Shown: piece by piece, positions 37,984 through 46,534 of the stretch
Position numbering within the stretch: the stretch's first letter is position 1
Layout of the letters: each line of letters starts with the position of its first letter
Assembly (NCBI RefSeq): GCF_011378715.1
Contig: NZ_WTKU01000017.1
Coordinates: 1 to 59,009, forward strand
Length of the DNA stretch: 59,009 nucleotides
Source of the DNA: Psychromonas sp. SA13A
Lineage (GTDB): Bacteria > Pseudomonadota > Gammaproteobacteria > Enterobacterales > Psychromonadaceae
Reading direction: 5' to 3'
Made by a program: the position numbers and the translations under genes
Notes under the pieces: generated by a model
Seen by the model: only the letters and a program-made list of their open reading frames with translations
Told to the model about the DNA's origin: nothing
The model's database searches: none

Positions 37984-39304
37984 TTTGTGCCAACTTATTT
38001 TTATGGTTTAATTCTTGGAGCGTTAGCCATGCATTGAGTTCAGGAAACATACTTTTACGCTGATACAAAACAATTTCAGTGCCTTGTAATTTAACTTCTA
38101 ACTCATCGCATGGGGAAATACCAAAAAGCTTTAAGTCAAAATCAAAACCACAAGCACCTGTCGTATGAACCTGCGATTTTTGCAGGTGTTCACGTTTTAT
38201 AGTTGCGGGTAGTTGCGCAAAATTTTCACCATTAATATACACCCCAATTTGAGCTGGTGTATCATAACAGCGAGAAACAGCCCAACCTCTTAATAACCCA
38301 GTCTGTAATAAACTTAAATTAATAGCCCCCTTCGGCTCAACAAACAATTGCCCAGGAAGTAACCATTGTTGAAGATGTGTTAGATTTAGTTCAATGCCAG
38401 AAACCGGCACCTCATCTCCCTCCGCCTTAACTTGAATATGATCACTGGGTTTAACATCACAATCAAGTAAGTTAATAGAAAAACCACAATGCCCAGTCGG
38501 GTGAATATTTCCTTTAAAGGCGGCATTAAACTCTGAGGCAGAAATGGTTTTCAATACCTTATCATTCACATAAACAGTAAGATTAACTTGCTTTTTATTA
38601 TGCGCACGATAGGCCCAACCGGTTAACAGTCCAACCTGCAATTGTTTTTTATCAGCCCAACCAATAACGTTATCAATGCGACTAACTTTTAAATAGTTTG
38701 AGGGATTCGGAGTTATAAAATTAAGCGATTGCTGACACTGAGCTTCAGTAGGCTGTAAATCTGCAAACTCAATTAAAGCGTTAATAAATGATTGTTTATG
38801 TTTTACCGCTTTTTCTGAGGATACCAATAAAGCAGGATGAGATGATTTATTAAGAAAACGCAGTATTTTTTTATAATCATTAAAAGCGGCATCTAATCCG
38901 CCGATGACGCCTTGTTTCATCGATATTGTATTGCGGTTAGCGACCGATAATAAATCACGAAACACAAAAATAAAATGAGGATTACGTAATTTTTTAGCAA
39001 TACGCGGTAAATTATTTAAAGTTGATGGGCGTTTCCATGCCCACACATTCTGTTTTTCATTATAATCGGTAATCACTTGCTCAAATTTTTCTTTAGATTT
39101 TTTTTCAAAGGCTAAACTTAAACGTGTATCCTCAAAAACCGGATCACAGGCATTACCCATCGGTACACCAAGGTGTTTTAAAGCCCCAGCAACGATAGAC
39201 GTACCGCCTCGTGCAACTCCCACAACGACAATCGTTTTTTGAAACTCTTCGTTACCAGGATGAACAACAACCATCCCTTTATTTGTTAATGAATCTAATG
39301 ACAT
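37973..39304 (-). CDS. Sulfotransferase-like P-loop protein with two C-terminal beta repeats
   Basis: 443 residues from the ATG at 39304 (SD AAGAG 5 bases upstream; a TTG at 39334 is not preferred). The P-loop VVGVARGGTSIVAGAL (GVARGGTS 29-36) matches the 5'-phosphosulfate loop of sulfotransferases, and PHFIFVFRDLLSVANRNT is a fair 3'-phosphate site. The second half has two copies of a module: GLLTGWAYRAHNKKQVNLTV...HPTGHCGFSINL and GLLRGWAVSRCYDTPAQIGV...HTTGACGFDFDL. This is a beta-rich repeat (GWA ... V-V-VN ... TG-CGF), possibly glycan- or partner-binding. Translation is coupled to the GT2 gene downstream. The sulfuryl-transfer activity is inferred from the P-loop only. Confidence 0.75.
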   Translation of the reverse strand: MSLDSLTNKGMVVVHPGNEEFQKTIVVVGVARGGTSIVAGALKHLGVPMGNACDPVFEDTRLSLAFEKKSKEKFEQVITDYNEKQNVWAWKRPSTLNNLPRIAKKLRNPHFIFVFRDLLSVANRNTISMKQGVIGGLDAAFNDYKKILRFLNKSSHPALLVSSEKAVKHKQSFINALIEFADLQPTEAQCQQSLNFITPNPSNYLKVSRIDNVIGWADKKQLQVGLLTGWAYRAHNKKQVNLTVYVNDKVLKTISASEFNAAFKGNIHPTGHCGFSINLLDCDVKPSDHIQVKAEGDEVPVSGIELNLTHLQQWLLPGQLFVEPKGAINLSLLQTGLLRGWAVSRCYDTPAQIGVYINGENFAQLPATIKREHLQKSQVHTTGACGFDFDLKLFGISPCDELEVKLQGTEIVLYQRKSMFPELNAWLTLQELNHKNKLAQNAN

Positions 39305-39501
39305 AAAACTCTTAAAGTAATTGATGAATAACAACGACCGCTATAATTACCAAAAGCATGCCGAAAATATAGATTGTATAATATCAACAAAGCAGAGAAA
39401 CAAGTAATCTCCAATTGATTTATAAGATTAATAAACCATCACATATATAATGAACTAAGTTTAAGTAAACAGCAGAAAACAATGATATACAGCTAATCAC
39501 A
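39305..39501. other. Gap between two sulfotransferase-like genes
   Basis: About 200 bp, AT-rich, no recognised feature. It breaks the otherwise tight packing of the locus and could hold an internal promoter. Confidence 0.4.
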
Positions 39502-40608
39502 TTATTTAGCAGCTAATAATCTCTCATAATATTTCACTTTCTTCTGGATAAATGGACCTTGCGGTCTAAGTAATAGAGCCTTTTTCATTAACTTATAAGA
39601 CTGTTCAACATCTATTTTTTCAAAAAAAACTGCAAAATCCCTCAAGAAATCAACTAATTCTTTACAGTAAGTTTGAGTCTCTCTATTTAATGCCCATGTT
39701 GCTACATCTCGGAAAATTTTAGAATTATCTATATCATCTAAATGTTTGACGCTTTGAAATTTGTTTGAAAAATCAAGCTCTATCAAGTCACCATCATGAA
39801 TTAAGTGTTCATTTATCCAATTAAGGTCATCAATTGCATGTTTTCTGGTTTTCTCTAATAAATCTGTTTTATAGAAAACGGTAGTTGGCAACTCAGGCGA
39901 AAGCTCTATCAAAAAATCTGAAATTTCTGTAGAAAACACACCTTTATGTAATTGGTTCATTTCGATTAAAACTTCCGTTTCACCAAATATTAAACTGCGA
40001 TTAACTCTTCTGTTCTTAACAATAAATTTGTCAACATTTAATTCTAAAACACTTGCGAATGAGCGATAAATATCTTTTTTGAAAGAGTCATAGTTTAAAA
40101 CTTTTAAGTCAGATCCAAAGACACGGAAATAATTTTCTAGAAAGGTTCGCTGAGGTTTATAACCCATTCCCTCTTTTTCACCAAAACGGAAAGTAAAGCC
40201 ATGCCTTTTAACACCTTGCAAGTAATTAGAATAGAGTAATTCGTATACACTCCTGACATATGCAATAATATTTACTTCTATATTTTTATCATCACAAATA
40301 CTTTTAATTTTTTTAATTGCTATTGGCGATATGTTTTGTAATGTTTCACTGCTAATAATAGCTTTAAAGTTATTGCCGAAATATACATTTAAAATTAGTC
40401 TTTCAACTTCCTCCCAATTTTCACTATTACAAGCATGAAATAACTGAACACCATTACCTGCAGTTATTTTTCCTTCTTTAGCAGAAGGACTTAAATCTGC
40501 ATAATCTCCCCCTTGTCGTTTAAGCTCTTCAGAGTTTAAAGATAACCAAGACTGGATAGCTGATGAGCCTGTTTTACTCAGACCAATATGTATATATAAT
40601 TTTTTCAT
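39502..40608 (-). CDS. Sulfotransferase-like protein with a TPR-like tail
   Basis: 368 residues. The N-terminus KLYIHIGLSKTGSSAIQSWL holds the 5'-phosphosulfate loop (SKTGSSA, 11-17). IIAYVRSVYELLYSNYLQGV carries the Arg...Ser pattern of the 3'-phosphate site. The last about 35 residues (SYKLMKKALLLRPQGPFIQK, then KVKYYERLL) read like half a TPR and recur at the end of the SCP2-like protein at 43035-43655. It lies 4 bases downstream of the double-GT2 gene. The predicted role is sulfation of a sugar in the glycan using PAPS; the target is unknown. Confidence 0.78.
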   Translation of the reverse strand: MKKLYIHIGLSKTGSSAIQSWLSLNSEELKRQGGDYADLSPSAKEGKITAGNGVQLFHACNSENWEEVERLILNVYFGNNFKAIISSETLQNISPIAIKKIKSICDDKNIEVNIIAYVRSVYELLYSNYLQGVKRHGFTFRFGEKEGMGYKPQRTFLENYFRVFGSDLKVLNYDSFKKDIYRSFASVLELNVDKFIVKNRRVNRSLIFGETEVLIEMNQLHKGVFSTEISDFLIELSPELPTTVFYKTDLLEKTRKHAIDDLNWINEHLIHDGDLIELDFSNKFQSVKHLDDIDNSKIFRDVATWALNRETQTYCKELVDFLRDFAVFFEKIDVEQSYKLMKKALLLRPQGPFIQKKVKYYERLLAAK

Positions 40609-40612
40609 TAGA

Positions 40613-42754
40613 TTAGTTACCCACCGAGAAATCTTCTCTTGTTAAACTTAAATTTGGGCTATAACAAGGATCAGATTTTTTATCTGTATGCCATGTATCT
40701 TTCATATAATCTATCTCTTTATTAAACCGCGCTACTTTTTCAGGGTTATCTTCCGCACCACGACTGATTGACTCATAATGATATAACTCTGCATAAGGCG
40801 TCCAGAGGTTACGATACCCTGCAGCTTGTACTTTCAAACAAAAATCAACGTCATTAAATGCAACTTTTAAGTCTTCTTCATTCAGACCATTTACTTCATT
40901 AAAGACTGATTTACGCACTAGCAAACAGGCAGCTGTTACCGCAGACAAGTTTTGCACTAATTTAAGGCGGTAAAAGTATCCAGGATGGTCTCGTGGGAAG
41001 TACTTATGAGAATGACCAGCTACACCACCTAAACCATAAATGACGCCTGCATGCTGAATAGTATCATTGTCAAAATACAACATAGCCCCAACACAACCCA
41101 CATCTTCACGTTGAGCATGAGACACCATCTCTGTCAGCCATTCGGGTGTTATTACTTCAACATCATTATTAACCAAGCCAATAATTTCGCCTTTCGCTTG
41201 TTTAGCGGCAAAGTTATTAATAGCAGAATAGTTAAACGGATAAGGGTAACGCAGGACGGTTATTTTTTCATGCTGATCAAGTTCTTCAAAGTAGTCTAAA
41301 GCAATAGGGTCATTAGAGTTATTATCAATTAATAAAATTTCATAATTTTGATAAGTTGTTTTTTCTAGAATCGAGTCAATTGCTTGCTTTGTAATATCAT
41401 AGCCATTGTAAGTCGGGATAATAAGCGACACTAAAGGCTCTTCAGCAATTTGCCAATTAACCTTATACATATTTGCACCAGCGCCCTTTTCGACCGTCAC
41501 CTCTTTATTTAAGGCTTTAAAATGGTCTTGTAAGGCTTTAATGCCTGCATCTGTTGTGTAAGTTTTTTCTTCAGAAGCGAGTGCGGTAGATCCTTCGACC
41601 ATACGCCAATGGTAAAGTACTTTAGGAATATGAACGATATTGGCTTGGTCGATTTCACGAGAGTAACGCAATAATAAATCAAAATCTTGACTGCCTTCGT
41701 ATCCTTTACGGAAACCACCAATTTTATTAACGATATCTGTTTTATAAACACCAAGGTGAGACACATAGTTTTGGCTGTATAAAAGATCTAAATTCCAGTC
41801 GGCTTTAAAGTGAGGTCCACTACGAACACCGTCTTCATCTATTTTATCTTCATCACTGTAAATCAATTCTGTTTTAGGCTGCTGGTTAAGTGCTTCAACC
41901 ACATGGTACAGAGCATGAACATGTAACTCATCGTCATGGTCTAACAATGCAGACCATTCACCTGTTGCCACTTCTAAAGCACTGTTACTTGCTTCTGAGA
42001 TATGACCATTTTTTTCACGGAAAACCACTTTAATACGTTTATCTTTTGCCGTGTACTCTTCTAACACTTCACGAACATCTTTATTTGGCGACTTATCATC
42101 TGCTAAGCAAAGTTCCCAATTATTGTAAGATTGCTTGATAACCGATTCAATACATTCTATCAACAACTGCTTTTCAGGATTATATACAGGCACAATAATA
42201 GAAATAAGCGGTTTATGCTCAAAGGCTTTAATATTTTGAAGCGCTAAAGAAGCCGTCACTACTTCATGGTTATTAATCCATTCTTGATAAGATTGAGAGC
42301 TAGCTGAATTAGATTCACTTCTAAAGTCACAGTAAGCGCGATTTTCAGCACACCCATGATTCACAAAATGTAATAACAGGTTTGCTTCCCACCCTGCTAA
42401 ATCAGGGTTTTGGGCGACATAAGCAGAAGGAGAAAAATAAGGGTTAGGTTTACGCCCTTCGGCTTCACCGTGAAGAACATAATGCAATAAAGGGTTAACA
42501 TTCGATGCTTTAACATCTGCATTTTCATATAAGTAATAAGCGGTAGAAAAATGAGGATGAGGGTTATAAAACTTGTTAGCACCTTCAACAATATAATGAT
42601 CTAAAGCACTTTTATAGGGAGCGCATTGGCCATAGGTAGTTGTGTAATACTCTTCATTAAATAAACCAGATTCATTAATAATATTCAATTGCTCTTGGTC
42701 AGCGTTTGTTGGTTTTTGAGCAAGCCCTAAAAAATTCTTTAATTTTGATTTCAT
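40613..42754 (-). CDS. Double-domain GT2 glycosyltransferase with EGR repeats
   Basis: 713 residues from the ATG at 42754 (the preceding TTG codon is not needed). Residues about 25-150 hold three copies of a short repeat: (Y)L-N-DV...NPLLHYVLHGEAEGRKPNP and weaker neighbours (ALDHYIVEGANKFYNP, LLLHFVNHGCAENRAY). Two GT2 domains follow: ISIIVPVYNP...DDKSPN...LLDHDDELHV and SLIIPTYNGY...LLIDNNSND...LVNNDVEV, then HAGVIYGLGGVAGHSH and NDVDFCLKVQAAGY. The C-terminus (SDPCYSPNLSLTREDFSV) matches the GT2 protein at 36202. The EGR repeat is seen in many bacterial surface-glycan glycosyltransferases; its function is not settled. Confidence 0.9.
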   Translation of the reverse strand: MKSKLKNFLGLAQKPTNADQEQLNIINESGLFNEEYYTTTYGQCAPYKSALDHYIVEGANKFYNPHPHFSTAYYLYENADVKASNVNPLLHYVLHGEAEGRKPNPYFSPSAYVAQNPDLAGWEANLLLHFVNHGCAENRAYCDFRSESNSASSQSYQEWINNHEVVTASLALQNIKAFEHKPLISIIVPVYNPEKQLLIECIESVIKQSYNNWELCLADDKSPNKDVREVLEEYTAKDKRIKVVFREKNGHISEASNSALEVATGEWSALLDHDDELHVHALYHVVEALNQQPKTELIYSDEDKIDEDGVRSGPHFKADWNLDLLYSQNYVSHLGVYKTDIVNKIGGFRKGYEGSQDFDLLLRYSREIDQANIVHIPKVLYHWRMVEGSTALASEEKTYTTDAGIKALQDHFKALNKEVTVEKGAGANMYKVNWQIAEEPLVSLIIPTYNGYDITKQAIDSILEKTTYQNYEILLIDNNSNDPIALDYFEELDQHEKITVLRYPYPFNYSAINNFAAKQAKGEIIGLVNNDVEVITPEWLTEMVSHAQREDVGCVGAMLYFDNDTIQHAGVIYGLGGVAGHSHKYFPRDHPGYFYRLKLVQNLSAVTAACLLVRKSVFNEVNGLNEEDLKVAFNDVDFCLKVQAAGYRNLWTPYAELYHYESISRGAEDNPEKVARFNKEIDYMKDTWHTDKKSDPCYSPNLSLTREDFSVGN

Positions 42755-43034
42755 CAAGATAAATACCGTTTAGAAGATAAGTTGAGCCCATTAAGATTGT
42801 TTTATTTCAAACAAATAAGATGAATAGTGTAATAAAAAGTCACAAAAATAGCATCATTTATATATCTGTAAGCCACTAGTTTTTTTGTCATTTAACATTC
42901 AGACCAAAGGAATAAGTATTCGTTCGAGTAAATTATAATACTATAACTTATTTGGCTGCAGATCTTTTAAATCTGAAAAAATACAAAGATTTAGGTAATC
43001 AAGAGAAAAATCATTGACTACTGACAGTTACCTT
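42755..43034. other. Gap between GT2 and SCP2-like genes
   Basis: About 280 bp, AT-rich, no recognised feature. It probably separates two transcription units within the locus. Confidence 0.4.
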
Positions 43035-43655
43035 TTAATTTAACTTGTTTTGATACTCAGCTACTTTTTGCTTAATGAAAGGGCCATTAGGTCGTGCTTG
43101 ATGCGCTAACGTCATTAAAGAGAGCGCTTTTTTAAGATCTGTTTTTTCTATTTTAAGCGCTTCATCTCGAATAAAATCAACGTCAGCATTGTTTTTTAAA
43201 TCATTCAGCTGCACGCTATTAATATCAAGACGAGGTTTAGTTTTAATATTAAGAAATGAAAAAAGGTGTGATGAAATATTATCTAAGCGATCACTGTCGA
43301 GGCGAGAGAGGTAACCATGTGTTGCCTCAACTAATTCGCCCTCACCGATGAGTTCAATATCACCTTGTTGTAGGGCATTAATAATGACATCTTTATTACC
43401 GAGTTGCATCGCCGTATTAAACTTTGTTTTTATTTCAAGGGTCGTCTTACGCTTTTTAGTGGGGATAAAAGCAATACCATCATAAGTCACAAACCAACTA
43501 CGTTTAAGGTCATTGACGTTAAGCTTTATTATCTGATCCTGAAGTGCACTAAGATTCTCTTTAGCCAGCGCATAATTCAATGCTTTGCATAACGCTTTAT
43601 TTTGTAGTGTTTTAGGGATAATTCTCAGCGTTGTCGCAATCAGTGTTTTTTTCAT
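43035..43655 (-). CDS. SCP2-domain-like protein with a TPR-like tail
   Basis: 206 residues. Residues about 25-125 resemble the SCP2/UbiT-type lipid-binding fold: a helical start, then WFVTYDGIAFIPT, the helix NAMQLGNKDVIINALQQGDI and ELIGEGELVEATHGYLSRLD, where a G-(D/E)-x-EL turn precedes a final helix. The last about 38 residues (ALSLMTLAHQARPNGPFIKQ, then KVAEYQNKL) match the tail of the sulfotransferase-like protein at 39502-40608. A lipid-binding helper in glycan assembly is possible, but I do not recognise the gene and do not claim a function. It reads with the locus, with 120-280 bp gaps on both sides. Confidence 0.6.
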   Translation of the reverse strand: MKKTLIATTLRIIPKTLQNKALCKALNYALAKENLSALQDQIIKLNVNDLKRSWFVTYDGIAFIPTKKRKTTLEIKTKFNTAMQLGNKDVIINALQQGDIELIGEGELVEATHGYLSRLDSDRLDNISSHLFSFLNIKTKPRLDINSVQLNDLKNNADVDFIRDEALKIEKTDLKKALSLMTLAHQARPNGPFIKQKVAEYQNKLN

Positions 43656-43776
43656 TTTAAATAGCCTAGTGTCGCTTAACGAACAATAACAACAAGCCTT
43701 TTAAAGCCGTTCATCAGATTGATTAATATTAAGTGGATAGCATTAAAAAATAATACGCTATATAAAGAATCTTAGA

Positions 43777-44562
43777 TTAAAACAGCATATCGTTGGCATT
43801 GCATTTACTTTTATAGAGTGAAATATCTTCAGCATATAAACACTTAACTATTTCAACAAGCTCTGGTGTATATAAAGACTGATGGCTCGGGCACTGTGCT
43901 TGACGCTTCAATAAAGCAATATCAAAGGCTGCAGCCTGACTATAATCGACATCATCAAGTAACTGATACTTATCTGTCCCATGCTCAGTTAATGAACGGG
44001 CATCCACAACAGTAAAATCTATTTTATTTTTTAATGTATTGATTACTTCGTCAAAATGTTCCAGTGCAAAATAATCATCATATTCATCAAACAATAAAAA
44101 AGCACTCTGTGGCTTCCAATGTATATTAGCCCCTTTCATTGGTGGTACAGCAAGCGACTTAACAAATTGTTCAAAGGTTAGCTCATCAAGATTAACCTCA
44201 CGTTTCAATAAGTCTCGGTATTGCCAAGCATCCGGCTCTTTAGCGATAAATTTATCTAAAAATACACTCGCTAACCGTCTAAAGGGGCAACGTAAAATAA
44301 CAAACTTATACTGTGCAGTAGCCGCATCTCTTAATGTCGGTTTAAATGTTTGGTTATTTTGGTGTATCCAATTTCCCTGTTCAATATTCGTAATACAACC
44401 ATTAGCAATCGCAACTGATAAACGCAGTGTAGAACAGCCATTTTTAGGGATAAAACTGTAAATAGCGTTACTATTAAAGATCTGCATTGCATAATTCATA
44501 CAAAACTGATGTTGCCCGTTTTGGTTTAAATTATTAAAAGAGTTTGCACTAAAATTAAACAT
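43777..44562 (-). CDS. Sulfotransferase (HNK-1/chondroitin type, Sulfotransfer_2-like)
   Basis: 261 residues. IYSFIPKNGCSTLRLSVAIA has the 5'-phosphosulfate loop PKNGCSTLR (39-47), in the form typical of Golgi-type carbohydrate sulfotransferases and their bacterial relatives (PKxGCT-like). KFVILRCPFRRLASVFLDKF (86-105) is the 3'-phosphate site (R-x-PF-R-L-S/A-x-F-x-DKF). The spacing of about 45-50 residues between the two sites fits the family. It should transfer sulfate from PAPS to a glycan. This is the clearest sulfotransferase of the five and the best support for a sulfated product. The RAYT element lies just upstream. Confidence 0.88.
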   Translation of the reverse strand: MFNFSANSFNNLNQNGQHQFCMNYAMQIFNSNAIYSFIPKNGCSTLRLSVAIANGCITNIEQGNWIHQNNQTFKPTLRDAATAQYKFVILRCPFRRLASVFLDKFIAKEPDAWQYRDLLKREVNLDELTFEQFVKSLAVPPMKGANIHWKPQSAFLLFDEYDDYFALEHFDEVINTLKNKIDFTVVDARSLTEHGTDKYQLLDDVDYSQAAAFDIALLKRQAQCPSHQSLYTPELVEIVKCLYAEDISLYKSKCNANDMLF

Positions 44563-44600
44563 ATTATTAAATAGCCCGTTATTTAAATTAAAAGCTTCTC

Positions 44601-44662
44601 ATGGGATCACCCATTATCCCACTCATGTTATCCCACTCATGGGGTCTGTTATCCCACTCATG
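44601..44662. repeat. REP-like cluster of TTATCCCACTCATG repeats
   Basis: Three exact 14-bp direct copies of TTATCCCACTCATG at 44614-44627, 44628-44641 and 44649-44662, preceded by the palindrome ATGGGATCACCCAT (44601-44614). It lies directly against the inverted-repeat end of the RAYT element and may be its associated repeat. Confidence 0.8.
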
Positions 44663-45595
44663 GGGTCAAGTCTTGTATTTTGCAATAATACGACTAATTT
44701 GAGAGTAATGTAAGCCAAAATAATCACCAATCTGCTTTTGCGTATAGCCACCAGAGCGATATGCATTAAGTATTGCTTGGTGCTTATCTATTGCATTAGA
44801 TTCGTATTCTTTTAGTGTCAGAGGTGTTGCACTTCGCTGTTTAAAAGGAATTTCAAGTAAATCTCCTTCTCGTTCACTTTGCATTTCTTGATGCTTTGCA
44901 ACAAAATCATCATCACCTAGGAATATTTGATGCTGTAAATCATTCCATACTGACTTACCCACACCATCTTTAACAAAAACAATATAGGCTCGAATAGCAT
45001 CTCGCCGATTATTGGCAAATAACTTCAGTAAAGCATCTGTCGATAACCATTCTGGCGAATCAGCATTCCCAAGCATGCAATGCCAACTAGACCACAACCA
45101 CTCATCGGGAGAATTAACCATTTTAGCTCTAACTGGATTTAAAACAATGTATCGGCATAATTCGAGCAGGTAGACATCTTTATCAACTAAAATGGCCTTG
45201 TACCTACCTTGAAATAAATGCCCTACACGGCCATGTCTACGGTTCATTGATTGGGTGAAAACACCATTTAGGTGGCGCATCCCTTTACTAAGGTTTGCAT
45301 CGGGCGTTTCGACCAAAAGATGATAATGATTGCTCATTAAACAATAGGCATGAACAACCCAATTATAGCGATCACAGACATCGGCTAAAATCGCTAAAAA
45401 CAATTCAAAATCATCATCTTGAAGATAAATGATATTCCGACCATTGCCCCGTGAAGTGACATGGTAAAGCGCACCAGCAAACTCTAAGCGTAACGGTCGA
45501 CTCATAAAGCACCTTAACAAGTTAAACAATATGCAATAAGGTTAGCCTAAAAATCGATAAAAGAACTAATCATGCAAAAATCAAGACTTGACCCC
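44662..45595 (-). mobile_element. RAYT element bounded by 23-bp inverted repeats
   Basis: The transposase gene is framed by GGGGTCAAGTCTTGTATTTTG(CA) at 44662-44684 and its inverse TGCAAAAATCAAGACTTGACC(CC) at 45573-45595, 21 of 23 matching. The left arm covers the last six codons and the stop of the transposase. Y1/HUH-type transposases do not normally use long terminal inverted repeats, so these may be recognition hairpins. The element splits the WcbI-like and sulfotransferase genes. Confidence 0.75.
44666..45505 (-). CDS. REP-associated tyrosine transposase (RAYT, Y1_Tnp family)
   Basis: 279 residues from the ATG at 45505 (MSRPLRLEFAGALYHVTSRG); a longer frame to 45529 adds eight non-conserved residues. 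The metal-binding HUH-like motif is NHYHLL (H60, H62), and the likely nucleophile is Tyr119 in CRYIVLNPVRA. The conserved MNRRHGRVGHLFQGRYKA block lies between them. A C-terminal HTH (YTQKQIGDYFGLHYSQISRI) is typical of the longer RAYT groups. Such enzymes nick and join at REP-type hairpins and are usually domesticated single-copy genes. All expected residues are intact. Its stop codon lies within the left inverted repeat. Confidence 0.92.
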   Translation of the reverse strand: MSRPLRLEFAGALYHVTSRGNGRNIIYLQDDDFELFLAILADVCDRYNWVVHAYCLMSNHYHLLVETPDANLSKGMRHLNGVFTQSMNRRHGRVGHLFQGRYKAILVDKDVYLLELCRYIVLNPVRAKMVNSPDEWLWSSWHCMLGNADSPEWLSTDALLKLFANNRRDAIRAYIVFVKDGVGKSVWNDLQHQIFLGDDDFVAKHQEMQSEREGDLLEIPFKQRSATPLTLKEYESNAIDKHQAILNAYRSGGYTQKQIGDYFGLHYSQISRIIAKYKT

Positions 45596-45626
45596 GATGA
45601 CCACGCGATGACCACGTAAAACTAAC

Positions 45627-45646
45627 CCACCTACTTTAGTAGGTGG
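45627..45646. terminator. Hairpin downstream of the WcbI-like gene
   Basis: Perfect 8-bp stem CCACCTAC-TTTA-GTAGGTGG just past the stop of the WcbI-like gene; GTTAGTTTTACG follows on the minus strand. It is probably a weak terminator of the upstream rfb-to-WcbI transcript. Confidence 0.6.
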
Positions 45647-45661
45647 TTGTTGAGTTAGAAA

Positions 45662-46534
45662 TTAAATATTATTTAAAAAGTTTTTTTTATTAACAATCAT
45701 ACGTTTAAGAAATTTTATATCTAATCCACTATACGTTTTATAATCTAGAGATACTTGTTCATCTAATTCAATGATGGTTTTATCTTTGATGATTTCTATT
45801 TGGGAAAATTTCAAACCTAATATAGCCGATATTTTTGGGTTTACAGGTAAAATAATATGGTTTAAAAGATCCGTATCATTACAAATAACTTTGTCATCTA
45901 TATCGCAAAGTTTTAAGATCTGCTCTGCAATATACTTAACGGTCTCTCCAGTGGGATGATTAAATGTATAAAATAATCTTTTGGACTGAAAGTTTTCAAT
46001 TATAAATGCGGATAATTTTACATCTAATTTATTTTCAATTTCACGCCTATGTAAATTCTGAATAGAAGAAAAATGCTGGTTCTCAATTTGTTGTGAAGTT
46101 AACCCAGTAAGGTTATTAATAATCTCTACTGCTCCGGATTCGCTTACTCCTTTTAAGAAACAGTCTATTAATTGATAGTTATGGATTCCACCAATAGCAC
46201 CAGTAACTCCATCGAGCGATTCATATGTTGGAAAATATCCAGAGTAATATGCAGAAGGAATATTTATTATTTTACAGCTTTCAGAAAGGGTTTTATTTAT
46301 AACGCTATTTGTTAAATAAGGGAACCTTTTTACGTCGACAATTGGTTGCTGAATAACAAGGTCTAATGATTTTATTTTATCTAAATAAGTATCTTGAATA
46401 TTCGTAGGAATTGTATGTACAGGAGGCACCCTAATATACTCATAAGCACTTGAAAATTTTGGAGATAGCATCAAAAACTTCAATATGCTGTCTATTTGAC
46501 AATTACCGATAATAGTAAATTTATTTTTAATCAT
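45662..46534 (-). CDS. WcbI-like polysaccharide biosynthesis protein
   Basis: 290 residues. It starts with FTIIGNCQIDSILKFLML; the GNCQ at 10-13 is the hallmark of the WcbI family, known from the Burkholderia capsule locus as a CoA-binding, putative acetyl-transfer enzyme. Further fitting segments are LDLVIQQPIVDVKRFPYL, PSAYYSGYFPTY and YTFNHPTGETVKYIAEQIL. It may therefore acetylate or otherwise tailor the glycan. The start overlaps the end of the sulfotransferase-like gene upstream by 8 bases, so the two are translated together. Base composition is more AT-rich than the rfb genes. Confidence 0.75.
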   Translation of the reverse strand: MIKNKFTIIGNCQIDSILKFLMLSPKFSSAYEYIRVPPVHTIPTNIQDTYLDKIKSLDLVIQQPIVDVKRFPYLTNSVINKTLSESCKIINIPSAYYSGYFPTYESLDGVTGAIGGIHNYQLIDCFLKGVSESGAVEIINNLTGLTSQQIENQHFSSIQNLHRREIENKLDVKLSAFIIENFQSKRLFYTFNHPTGETVKYIAEQILKLCDIDDKVICNDTDLLNHIILPVNPKISAILGLKFSQIEIIKDKTIIELDEQVSLDYKTYSGLDIKFLKRMIVNKKNFLNNI

